Below are positions 1 through 5,543 of a stretch of DNA of 6,061 bases, one piece after another. The notes below the pieces were generated by a model that did no database searches, was not told the DNA's origin, and saw nothing but the letters and a program-made list of their open reading frames with translations. The translations under genes and the position numbers were made by a program. Origin of the DNA: DTU036 sp964346475 (GTDB taxonomy: Bacteria; Bacillota; Clostridia; Peptostreptococcales; Acidaminobacteraceae); contig CAYFUM010000047.1 of NCBI GenBank assembly GCA_964346475.1, positions 1 to 6,061 of the forward strand, in the 5' to 3' direction. Positions within the stretch are counted from its first letter, which is position 1. The number at the start of each line of letters is the position of its first letter.

Positions 1-216
1 AGGCTCCCTGCCAGGGCTGGCAAAAAGGAGGGATACTAAAAGTAAAAAGACCATAAGCGATAGGCTGATTAGAAGAAAAACCAGGGCCAAGCGCCTGAAT
101 TTTTTAGCTAATCCTTTCCTGTTTAAAAGATAGATGCTAAAAGCCAAGACAAGACTATTAAAAACCAGGAAGGGATAGGTGAAAAGCTTAGCCATAAGGC
201 AACTTCCTAAAAACAT
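1..216 (-). CDS. Membrane protein of unknown function, N-terminal part (runs off left edge)
   Basis: An open frame of 72 codons runs from an ATG at 216 to the window edge without a stop. The start follows directly after the TAG of the glycosyltransferase gene, and AGGAGAG inside the end of that gene lies 6 nt before the ATG, so this start is well supported. A second in-frame ATG eight codons in (at 195) is a weaker alternative. The visible protein has two hydrophobic stretches, about residues 11-31 and 43-66, separated by a short basic loop (RKGLAKKFRR). This predicts a helical hairpin with the basic loop in the cytoplasm. It is the fifth gene of the transporter operon and is probably translationally coupled to the glycosyltransferase. 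The family is not recognisable from this fragment; any enzymatic domain would lie outside the window. That it is a real gene is likely; its function is unknown. Confidence 0.75.
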   Translation of the reverse strand, partial: MFLGSCLMAKLFTYPFLVFNSLVLAFSIYLLNRKGLAKKFRRLALVFLLISLSLMVFLLLVSLLFASPGREP

Positions 217-1428
217 CTATAGCTCTCCTATTATCTCGTTCATCCTGGCCACCAGGCCCTGCCAGGAGAAGTCTTCTATCCTGGCCTTTATATCAGGGGA
301 GAAGTCCTCTTCTCTTCTTATCTTTTCTACCTGCTGCAAAATAGCCCTCTTTAAATTCTCCTTGAAGGCTGGTAGGTCCTCCTTAAGGGGCTTATCCACA
401 TCATAGATCCTGGGCAGGGCCACATATTTAATTACCCCAGACTCCCTTACCTCCTCACCTAGAAGGCTCATTAGAGCCTCTATCTCTGTTGTCACCACAT
501 AGAGGCCACAGGCCAGGCTCTCAATTGCCATAAGACCCAGGCCCTCATAGTAGGAGGGCATAAGAAAGATATCCTTTTTCCTCAGTTCATCCCCCAGGGC
601 CACCTGGTCTTTAACATTATAGAGGCGGATAGAATCGTCTCCCTGGATCATGGCCTCAATTTTCACCTTATCCTCCCCCGAGGGGTTGCCAATTATATCC
701 AGGCTCAGGCTATCGTCCCCTAGCTCCTTAAAGACCTCCACCAGCTCATAGATGCCCTTGGAGGGATCTATCTTGGCGCAGTAGACAAGGCGGATCTTTT
801 TATCATAGGTCTTTTTTTCCGGGGGATAGAAGATATGCTGGTTAAAACCTCCCCCCACAGCAATCTGCTTATCGAGGCTAATCCCATAGACCTCCTCTAT
901 CTCTTTTTTCTGTTCCTCGGAGGCAGTAAAGACATAGTCCAGCCTATCAAGGCCCAGAACATGCTCCTCTAGGATCCCAGGATTCATCCTGGCCTGGCGC
1001 AGGTCAGTATTGTGGCAGATGGCGACTATTTTGGTGGTGGGGAAAACCTCCCTGACCATAGAGGTTAGGATCCAGAGGTGGTGGCTAAAGATAACATCGG
1101 GTGTAAAGTTTTTCTTTACTTCTTCAAGCCTTCTTCTAAAGGCCCCCTTCCACTGGTCCATCATGACCCCATCCATCTGGGAATAGACTGTATGCTCATA
1201 GGGCATAACATCGCTCATACCAGCTATGGGAAAGGGGACTTCAGGGGTCTGAAAGTTCACGGGGTAGCTGGAAGCCTCATCTAGAAGGTCCCACTTAAAG
1301 CCAGGTTGCAGGGCAAAGACCGCCCTCTGCTCGTGGCCATAGCTCTTAAATTCATCAATCATGTTCCTATAGTAGACCCCAGAACCCGTCCTAGAGGGTA
1401 GCTGGGCAATTACATGCAGTAGTTTCAT
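217..1428 (-). CDS. GT4-family (GT-B fold) glycosyltransferase
   Basis: This 403-residue protein has the length and layout of a cytoplasmic retaining GT-B enzyme that moves a sugar from a nucleotide donor to an acceptor. The N-terminal Rossmann domain starts with MKLLHVIAQLP and a glycine-rich TGSGVYYRN loop (residues 14-22), with SHHLWIL at 115-121 and CHNTD at 138-142. The C-terminal domain has AKIDPSKG (218-225), where K219 and K224 match the basic pair that contacts the donor diphosphate. It also has the E-x7-E motif, E295 and E303, in YYEGLGLMAIESLACG. These features fit the Glycos_transf_1/GT4 family. There is no signal peptide or membrane segment. Its ATG overlaps the ATPase stop (ATGA). 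The nearest GGAG is 11 nt upstream, so translation probably depends on coupling. Donor and acceptor cannot be read from sequence. Its place behind an importer suggests it acts on the imported solute or on a related envelope glycolipid, which is inference. Confidence 0.88.
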   Translation of the reverse strand: MKLLHVIAQLPSRTGSGVYYRNMIDEFKSYGHEQRAVFALQPGFKWDLLDEASSYPVNFQTPEVPFPIAGMSDVMPYEHTVYSQMDGVMMDQWKGAFRRRLEEVKKNFTPDVIFSHHLWILTSMVREVFPTTKIVAICHNTDLRQARMNPGILEEHVLGLDRLDYVFTASEEQKKEIEEVYGISLDKQIAVGGGFNQHIFYPPEKKTYDKKIRLVYCAKIDPSKGIYELVEVFKELGDDSLSLDIIGNPSGEDKVKIEAMIQGDDSIRLYNVKDQVALGDELRKKDIFLMPSYYEGLGLMAIESLACGLYVVTTEIEALMSLLGEEVRESGVIKYVALPRIYDVDKPLKEDLPAFKENLKRAILQQVEKIRREEDFSPDIKARIEDFSWQGLVARMNEIIGEL

Positions 1429-2348
1429 AGCTTTTTCATCTCCATTTTTATCCCCACCCTTTCACCTATTTGAAAGTGGGTCTCATCATTAAGCCTGATA
1501 AGGCTGTAAATTTCATCCTTTTTCTTAACTCTGTACTCGGTGTAGAAACCCTTGAAGGTAAGATCTATTATCTCAGCCTCGTCGCCTCCCTTGTAGATTG
1601 TGATATCCTCGGGTCTTAAATAGCCCTGGGGAAAAACCATGGATCTACCAATAAAATTAAGGACAAATTCATTGGCAGGATTTTTATAGAGCTCCTCAGC
1701 TCTACCTATCTGCTGGATCTGCCCCCTGTCCAGGAGGATTATCCTATCGGCCAGGCTAAAGGCGTCCTCCTGGTCATGGGTGACAAAGACCATACTTATC
1801 TTAAAGAGCTCTCTAATTCTCATAAGCTCTTTGGCCATAGTGAGCCTGAGCTTGGCATCCAGGTTTGAAAAGGGCTCATCCAGTAGAAGGAGCCTGGGTT
1901 TTACAATAAGGGCCCGGCCTAGGGCCACCCTCTGCTGCTGGCCACCTGAAAGCTCTGTCACCTTCTTTTTTTCATAGCCAGTAAGACCCAGGGTCTTAAG
2001 CATTAGCATACCCTGTTCCCTAGCCTCCTTTTTACTATAGCCTCTAAATTTCAGGCCATAGATGACATTGTCTAGGACACTTTTATGGGGAAAGAGACCA
2101 TAGGACTGGAAGACTGTAGCTATGGGCCTGTTTTCTGCAGGAACCTGCTCCAGACTATTTCCTTCCAGGATTATCTGGCCCCCATCTATCTCAACAAAGC
2201 CCCCCAGGGAATTTAAGAGAGTTGTCTTACCACAACCCGAGGGCCCCAGTATAGAGAGGATCTCCCTCTCCTCCAGGCTAAAGGAGACCTCCTTTAGGGC
2301 CTGGAAGCTGCCATAGAACTTATTTAAATTTTTAACTTCTAGAAACAT
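1425..2348 (-). CDS. ABC transporter ATP-binding protein (FbpC/PotA-like, with C-terminal TOBE-like region)
   Basis: This is the cytoplasmic ATPase that powers the importer. All ABC motifs are intact: Walker A GPSGCGKT (residues 35-42), Q-loop glutamine Q81 in VFQSYGLFPH, signature LSGGQQQR (133-140), Walker B LLLLDEP (153-159), D-loop SNLD (161-164) and switch histidine H191 in VTHDQEDA. About 75 residues after the nucleotide-binding domain, beginning near YLRPEDI, look like the small TOBE-type beta domain seen in ferric, putrescine, sulfate and sugar ATPases of this branch, though shorter than in many members (307 residues in total). The start is supported by AGGAGGGG, with two bases between it and the ATG. 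The gene starts 17 bp before the permease stop and ends in a 4-bp overlap with the glycosyltransferase. Family and role are secure; the substrate is not defined by this subunit. Confidence 0.95.
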   Translation of the reverse strand: MFLEVKNLNKFYGSFQALKEVSFSLEEREILSILGPSGCGKTTLLNSLGGFVEIDGGQIILEGNSLEQVPAENRPIATVFQSYGLFPHKSVLDNVIYGLKFRGYSKKEAREQGMLMLKTLGLTGYEKKKVTELSGGQQQRVALGRALIVKPRLLLLDEPFSNLDAKLRLTMAKELMRIRELFKISMVFVTHDQEDAFSLADRIILLDRGQIQQIGRAEELYKNPANEFVLNFIGRSMVFPQGYLRPEDITIYKGGDEAEIIDLTFKGFYTEYRVKKKDEIYSLIRLNDETHFQIGERVGIKMEMKKL

Positions 2349-3957
2349 GGCCCCTCCTATTGTAGACCCTGTAGGACAGAAGACTTACTCCTAAGCAAAT
2401 GATCATTATAAAGCAAGAAAGCACTGCCGCCACCTTGTACTTGCCACTATTTACCAGGTCAAAGAGCACCAGGGTGGCCAGCTTCCTGCTGGGATAGACT
2501 AGAAAGATAATTGAGCCCACCGTGGTCATAGAGGAAATAAAGGCGCTGGTAAAGGAGAGAAAAAGCCCCGGAGCAGCGAGGGGAAAGACCACATCCTTTA
2601 GGATATAGAGGTTGTGGGCCCCCAGGTCCCTGGCGGAGTCCAGGGTCTCCTTTTCAATTTGACCAAGGCTTGTGGCCAGGGTCCTGGTGGACATGGGAAG
2701 CTGCCTAAAGACCAGGTTAAGTATAACAATAAGGGCAGTCCCGGTAAGCTTTAGGGGCACCTTATTAAAGGCAAAGATATAGCCAAGGCCAAAGAAGGTT
2801 CCTGGGACTATATAGGGCATGCTTGCAATAAAGTCCACCAGCTTCATATAGCCCATACCTCTAATAAAGGCGTAGTAGCTAATAAATAGGGCTAGAAGAC
2901 TTGAGGCCAGGGCTCCTATAAGAGAGTAGACAATACTTCTAAGAAAGGCATCCCTGATATGGGGTATACTATCCCTTATGTTATCCAGGGTAAAATAGAC
3001 CTGGCCCCTATACTTATCTGTAAAGGCTGAGCTTATAACGGCTCCATACTGAATAAGAAGCCAGGCTACAAAAAAAAGGGATAGAAAGCCTATTATATAG
3101 AAGAGACCGGATTTTTTCATCCTCACCTCCACTGCCCTTGTAGACTTACTGGCCTTCTTTTGCTGCTTATAAAAGTAACTATAGATAAAAAACACCACCA
3201 TAGAAGGTATAAAAAGTACAATTGACAGTGCCGAGGCCCTGGGGGAATTGCCCTTAGCTATAATCGATAGATAGGCCTCGGTAGCCAGGGTGTTAAAGGC
3301 CCCTCCTATAATCATGGGACTGGTAAAGTCTGCCATGCTCCTGATAAAGCTCAGTAGAAAACTTACAAAGATTGCTGGCCTTATAAGGGGAAGGACTATA
3401 TCAAGAAGGATGGCTGTGGTACTGGCCCCTAGGGACTTGGCAGCCTCCAGCATGGTCCTATCAAACTGGTCAAGATAGGTGATAAGTAGCATAGCTGAGG
3501 CCGAGGTAAAGCCCAGGGTCTGCACCGAGACTATTCCCCAGATACCGTAGGGGTTTATTGAAAGACCCAGGAGCTTTTTTGTTATAAGACCACTTCTACC
3601 AAAGAGCTGGATATAGGTAAGAGAGCCAATAAAGGGCGGGGAGACCATGGTAAGAAGTAGGATAAACATAAGAACCCTTCTACTTCTAGGCCCTAGGAAA
3701 AAACTCTGAAGGCTTAGAGAAAGGGCAAAAGTAGTAGAAATACTGGCTGTTAAAAGGCCAGACTTTATGGAATTACTTAGAAGAAAAAGCTCTTCTTTTA
3801 GGAAGGAAAACTGGCCAAGGCCAAGACTTCCCTCCTTAAGAAGAGCCTTTAAAAATACTGCTATAAAGGGATAGAGAACAAAAACCACAACAAGAAAAAG
3901 AGTCAGGACCCTGAGGGCCAGGTCTGCGTTGTCCAGTAGTTTTTTTCTCATCTCCAT
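2332..3957 (-). CDS. Fused double-domain ABC importer permease (FbpB/ThiP-like)
   Basis: This is the membrane channel of the importer. At 541 residues it matches the fused architecture of ferric-type permeases, in which one chain supplies both transmembrane domains. Each half carries a coupling-helix EAA motif that docks on the ATPase: EAAKSLGAS...LPLIRPA (about 171-195) and DSARDLGAH...FPLAAPG (about 440-464). Hydrophobic segments are seen near residues 14-36, 64-88, 95-116, 139-161, 191-207 and 242-263 in the first half, and 284-303, 340-365, 375-396, 405-417, 460-488 and 508-527 in the second. A basic linker (about 264-283) joins the halves. The ATG lies 9 bp after the binding-protein stop. 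Its Shine-Dalgarno is weak (TAGGT, about 9 nt upstream), and an ATG two codons later has GGAG too close to serve, so M1 with coupling is preferred. Iron, thiamine, 2-aminoethylphosphonate and sugar-phosphate importers all use this fold, so it does not settle the substrate. Confidence 0.93.
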   Translation of the reverse strand: MEMRKKLLDNADLALRVLTLFLVVVFVLYPFIAVFLKALLKEGSLGLGQFSFLKEELFLLSNSIKSGLLTASISTTFALSLSLQSFFLGPRSRRVLMFILLLTMVSPPFIGSLTYIQLFGRSGLITKKLLGLSINPYGIWGIVSVQTLGFTSASAMLLITYLDQFDRTMLEAAKSLGASTTAILLDIVLPLIRPAIFVSFLLSFIRSMADFTSPMIIGGAFNTLATEAYLSIIAKGNSPRASALSIVLFIPSMVVFFIYSYFYKQQKKASKSTRAVEVRMKKSGLFYIIGFLSLFFVAWLLIQYGAVISSAFTDKYRGQVYFTLDNIRDSIPHIRDAFLRSIVYSLIGALASSLLALFISYYAFIRGMGYMKLVDFIASMPYIVPGTFFGLGYIFAFNKVPLKLTGTALIVILNLVFRQLPMSTRTLATSLGQIEKETLDSARDLGAHNLYILKDVVFPLAAPGLFLSFTSAFISSMTTVGSIIFLVYPSRKLATLVLFDLVNSGKYKVAAVLSCFIMIICLGVSLLSYRVYNRRGHVSRS

Positions 3958-3966
3958 TTAGTCTAC

Positions 3967-5067
3967 CTATTTACCCTTTGTAAGTTCTTCCCATCTGGTG
4001 AGGATCTCTTCTCTCATGGAACCAAAGGTTGAGATGTCCTGATCGATTAGTCTTTCCTTTGGAAGACCTAGATCAAAGCCCTCTACGCCTTCTTTAATCA
4101 TCTGAGCAGAGTCCTTACCATCTAGCTCAGCTAGGATTTTTTGGTTTTCATCTCTTAGCATAAAGTCAATAAAGGCTCCAGCTATATCACTGCCCTCACC
4201 GCCCTTAAAGATTGCAACTCCCTCTGGAACCCAGGGAATACCGTCCTCGGGATAGATTACCCTTAGGTTTTCCTTTTCTGCCACATCAAAGGAGCCCTTA
4301 TCAGCGGGAATAATAGCTATGGAAAACTCTCCTGCTACAGTTTTTTCCTCTGGATCCTTACCCCTCTTACCATAGAAGGGGATGTTAGCATCTAGTTTTT
4401 CTAGATAGTCCCAACCCTCTTCTTCACCCATCATGTCCAGTATACCCTTTACAGCACCGTAGTTGGTACCGGAAATTGCGGGATTTGCCATGATGATTTC
4501 GTCCTTATACTTCTCATCGCTTAGCTGGGCCCAGGTGGTTGGGACTTCAAGGCCCTTTTCAGCTAGAAGCTCTTCATTTACAAGAAAACCAACAACGGTT
4601 AGGCCCTTGGAGGCCCAGTAGTTCTCATCATCTATAAACCTAGGGTCTATCTTGTCCACCTCGGCAGGCTTGTAGCTTTCCAGTAGGCCTGAGTCCTTGG
4701 CAGCCATAAAGGCGTCAATTCCGCCACCAAACCAGAGGTCAGCCATGGGGGTTCCACCCTCAGCTTCTATCCTTGCAATCACCTCTCCACTGGACATGGA
4801 GAGAAACTCTACCTTGGCATTTACTTCCTTACTAAAGATATCAAAGAGCTCAATGTATTTTTCTGAGGTAGTTACAACATTCATGGTCCTACCATCAAAA
4901 TCAAGAGCGCTCTCCTCCTCTTCCTCTTCCACCTCAGGCTCCTCTACTTCAGGGGCCTCGGGAGTACTTTCAGGAGCCTCTACCTCAGGGGCTTCTACAG
5001 CCTTTTCTCCACAGGCAACCAGTGCAAGACTAAAGACCAGTAGCACTACTAATAATAGTTTCTTCAT
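3967..5067 (-). CDS. Solute-binding lipoprotein of ABC importer (FbpA/AfuA-like, type II fold)
   Basis: This extracellular receptor captures the solute and delivers it to the permease. Residues 1-18 are a lipoprotein signal peptide with lipobox LVAC; C19 would be lipidated, anchoring the protein to the outer face of the membrane. Residues 21-53 form a Pro/Glu-rich acidic tether (16 Glu in 33), built partly from a 12-residue repeat (APEVE-PE). The binding domain starts near residue 60 and shows the hallmarks of the COG1840 branch: SSGEVIARIEAEGG (92-105), DLWFGGG (110-116), NPAISGTNYG (195-204) and AGEFSIAII (245-253). Where ferric-binding proteins carry adjacent metal-binding tyrosines after this last motif, this protein has PADKGS, so ferric binding is doubtful. 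Sugar phosphate, phosphonate or another anion is possible. The ATG has AGGAG 5 nt upstream within an A-rich leader (5073-5081). It is first in the operon, as is usual. Confidence 0.92.
   Translation of the reverse strand: MKKLLLVVLLVFSLALVACGEKAVEAPEVEAPESTPEAPEVEEPEVEEEEEESALDFDGRTMNVVTTSEKYIELFDIFSKEVNAKVEFLSMSSGEVIARIEAEGGTPMADLWFGGGIDAFMAAKDSGLLESYKPAEVDKIDPRFIDDENYWASKGLTVVGFLVNEELLAEKGLEVPTTWAQLSDEKYKDEIIMANPAISGTNYGAVKGILDMMGEEEGWDYLEKLDANIPFYGKRGKDPEEKTVAGEFSIAIIPADKGSFDVAEKENLRVIYPEDGIPWVPEGVAIFKGGEGSDIAGAFIDFMLRDENQKILAELDGKDSAQMIKEGVEGFDLGLPKERLIDQDISTFGSMREEILTRWEELTKGK
4934..4992 (-). repeat. Short in-gene direct repeat coding for the acidic tether
   Basis: Two 23-bp stretches, 4934-4956 and 4970-4992, differ at only 3 positions and lie 36 bp apart. 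The period is exactly 12 codons, so the repeat keeps frame and yields APEVE-x-PE twice in the lipoprotein tether. This is the pattern left by slippage or unequal exchange, and copy number may vary between strains. Confidence 0.7.
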
Positions 5068-5140
5068 TTTTTCTCCTTTTTGTTTTTTGGCTTTTCAAAG
5101 ACACAAAAAATAATCAAAAACAAATAGACTAGTTTATTGA

Positions 5141-5146
5141 ATTATA
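5141..5146 (-). promoter_or_regulatory. Possible proximal -10 element for the transporter operon
   Basis: The minus strand reads a perfect TATAAT here, about 74 bp before the lipoprotein ATG, inside the 10-bp palindrome AATTATAATT (5140-5149). No -35 close to TTGACA exists at 16-18 bp; the sequence there reads GGCTAA or similar. There is no extended TG. In DNA this AT-rich a chance TATAAT is likely, so this is a weak candidate beside the upstream promoter at 5368-5396. Confidence 0.2.
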
Positions 5147-5166
5147 ATTTTTGGAAATTTTGATTA

Positions 5167-5210
5167 GCCTTATTTTGGCATATGAGTTATCCTCACCACC
5201 TCTATAAGGC
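5167..5210 (-). other. Hairpin in the presumed leader of the transporter operon
   Basis: A perfect 7-bp inverted repeat, GCCTTAT at 5167-5173 and ATAAGGC at 5204-5210, encloses a second stem. In the minus-strand RNA the inner stem pairs GGUG with UGCC through G-U pairs, then UGAG with CUCA around a GAUAA loop. The whole 44-nt unit would fold as a stem with internal loops. It is not followed by a T-run, so it is not a terminator. It could be a regulatory RNA fold, a processing or stability element, or a DNA-level operator. The pairing is directly visible; the function is inference. Confidence 0.4.
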
Positions 5211-5277
5211 CCTAGGACCTAGTTTAATAGAAATGAAAGGATAGTTTGTCTTCCTGCCTAGAAGTTTGGAAAGAAGG

Positions 5278-5346
5278 TCACGTGAAAAAATTACACAGCA
5301 AGAAAGCGGTGTCTTTTGAATTTAATTTCTCTTTAAAATTAAGCAT
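5278..5346 (-). CDS. Possible 22-residue leader peptide or small protein
   Basis: A 22-codon ORF starts with ATG at 5346 (MLNFKEKL...) and ends in TGA at 5278-5280. AGGAG (5354-5358) lies 7 nt upstream of the ATG, an ideal Shine-Dalgarno distance. The peptide is mixed: a basic N-terminal half and a hydrophobic end (FLLCNFF), with no run of one amino acid of the kind used by classical biosynthetic attenuators. It lies 5' of the transporter genes in the same orientation, about 210 bp before the lipoprotein ATG. Its start codon falls in one arm of a 10-bp stem and its last codons in the other arm, so translation and folding would compete. ORFs this short arise by chance often; the Shine-Dalgarno and the candidate promoter just upstream are the only support. 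Confidence 0.25.
   Translation of the reverse strand: MLNFKEKLNSKDTAFLLCNFFT
5285..5312 (-). terminator. Weak terminator- or attenuator-like hairpin
   Basis: Read on the minus strand, ACACCGC, loop TTTCTT and GCTGTGT form a stem of six pairs with one mismatch. This is followed by AA and six Ts (5290-5285). The layout is that of an intrinsic terminator, but the stem is short and would be a weak one. It sits within the second half of the small ORF and upstream of the transporter genes, which fits an attenuator better than a gene end. Confidence 0.25.
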
Positions 5347-5364
5347 TTTTTCACTCCTTTCCAG

Positions 5365-5377
5365 GTGATGGTATCAC
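5365..5377. promoter_or_regulatory. Palindromic operator candidate overlapping a -10 element
   Basis: GTGAT (5365-5369) and ATCAC (5373-5377) form a perfect 5-3-5 inverted repeat. On the minus strand the centre covers the -10 hexamer TACCAT, the usual site for a repressor that blocks polymerase. It resembles the TGTGA/TCAC half-sites of CRP/FNR-family regulators but with a 5-bp instead of a 6-bp spacer, so that family is not claimed. No regulator gene is visible in the window. Confidence 0.35.
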
Positions 5378-5396
5378 AAAGCAAAATAAAGGGCAA
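5368..5396 (-). promoter_or_regulatory. Candidate sigma-70/sigma-A promoter for leader and transporter operon
   Basis: On the minus strand TTGCCC (5396-5391) is followed after 17 bp by TACCAT (5373-5368), preceded by TGA as an extended -10. Each hexamer matches the consensus at 4 of 6 positions. Transcription would begin near 5361, just before the AGGAG of the small ORF, giving a leader of about 290 nt ahead of the lipoprotein. The exact spacing and extended -10 make it the best minus-strand promoter I found, but it is only moderately strong. Confidence 0.35.
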
Positions 5397-5484
5397 GATA
5401 TAAAATCTCCTCTTAGCTCAGTTTAAAAAAACCAACCTACCTACCAGATCCTTTAAAGAAGGGTAAAGTCACCCTAGAGACAGG

Positions 5485-5502
5485 GAGCTTAAAGAGCTTA
5501 TC
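5485..5502 (+). repeat. Tandem 9-bp direct repeat upstream of plus-strand -10
   Basis: GAGCTTAAA and GAGCTTATC lie head to tail (5485-5493, 5494-5502), with the first seven bases identical. Relative to a start near 5533 they cover about -48 to -31, replacing a recognisable -35. That is where activators binding tandem half-sites often sit. It may equally be chance. Confidence 0.35.
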
Positions 5503-5520
5503 TTGATAAAAATTTTATAG

Positions 5521-5526
5521 TATAAT
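5521..5526 (+). promoter_or_regulatory. -10 element for the rightward membrane-protein gene
   Basis: A perfect TATAAT lies 18 bp before the GTG start. The -35 is poor: TTGATA (5503-5508) is only 12 bp away, too close, and the bases at 16-18 bp spacing read near TTATCT. A 13-bp palindrome, ATAAAA-A-TTTTAT (5506-5518), fills the spacer. If used, transcription would start near 5533, on the Shine-Dalgarno itself, giving a very short leader. Confidence 0.4.
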
Positions 5527-5543
5527 GGAGCCAGGAGGTAGCA

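Larger units (their letters stand above)
5267..5363. repeat. Nested inverted repeat (97 bp) with two internal hairpins
   Basis: The outer arms TGGAAAG (5267-5273) and CTTTCCA (5357-5363) pair perfectly. The next arms, GTGAAAAAAT (5282-5291) and ATTTTTTCAC (5345-5354), pair over 10 bp. Inside lie two smaller stems: ACACAGC with GCGGTGT around AAGAAA (5293-5299 and 5306-5312, one mismatch), and TTAATTT with AAATTAA (5322-5328 and 5336-5342). As RNA this forms a three-way junction closed by a long stem. The asymmetric 8-nt/2-nt internal loop contains part of the palindrome TCACGTGA (5278-5285). It could be a leader RNA or a small palindromic element; I see no obvious target-site duplication. Confidence 0.5.
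5068..5543. other. Divergent intergenic region, 476 bp, with leader-like structure
   Basis: This AT-rich gap separates two divergently oriented genes and therefore must hold both of their promoters. No long ORF, tRNA or insertion-sequence end is present. It does hold a candidate minus-strand promoter and operator near 5365-5396, a nested inverted repeat with a small ORF at 5267-5363, a 44-nt hairpin at 5167-5210, and a plus-strand -10 at 5521-5526. No known riboswitch class could be recognised. The palindromes CTAGGACCTAG (5212-5222), AATTATAATT (5140-5149) and AGGGT/ACCCT (5460-5464 with 5471-5475) are also present, without a role I can assign. Confidence 0.6.

Noticed and set aside
179..406. 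Plus-strand ORF of 75 codons, and similar ones at 1078-1284, 1780-1977, 2122-2316 and 3290-3478
   Set aside because: All are antisense to well-supported conserved genes and show no recognisable domain.
4697..5113. 138-codon plus-strand ORF, rich in serine
   Set aside because: It lies antisense to the lipoprotein; its Ser/Gly/Ala repeats are the mirror of the Glu/Pro tether codons, and it has no support as a gene.
5137..5160. AT-rich palindromic stretch as a Fur or PerR box in front of a presumed iron operon
   Set aside because: Alignment with the 7-1-7 Fur pattern matches only the first few bases; the 10-bp AATTATAATT palindrome is expected by chance in such AT-rich DNA.
5182..5244. Plus-strand ORF of 20 codons starting MSYPHHLYK
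   Set aside because: There is no Shine-Dalgarno upstream, and it crosses the hairpin at 5167-5210; chance is the simplest explanation.
5278..5354. Inverted-repeat element as a MITE
   Set aside because: Terminal arms are only 10 bp, no target-site duplication flanks them, and no second copy is present in the window.
5503..5508. TTGATA as the -35 partner of TATAAT at 5521
   Set aside because: The spacer is only 12 bp, too short for a sigma-A promoter.
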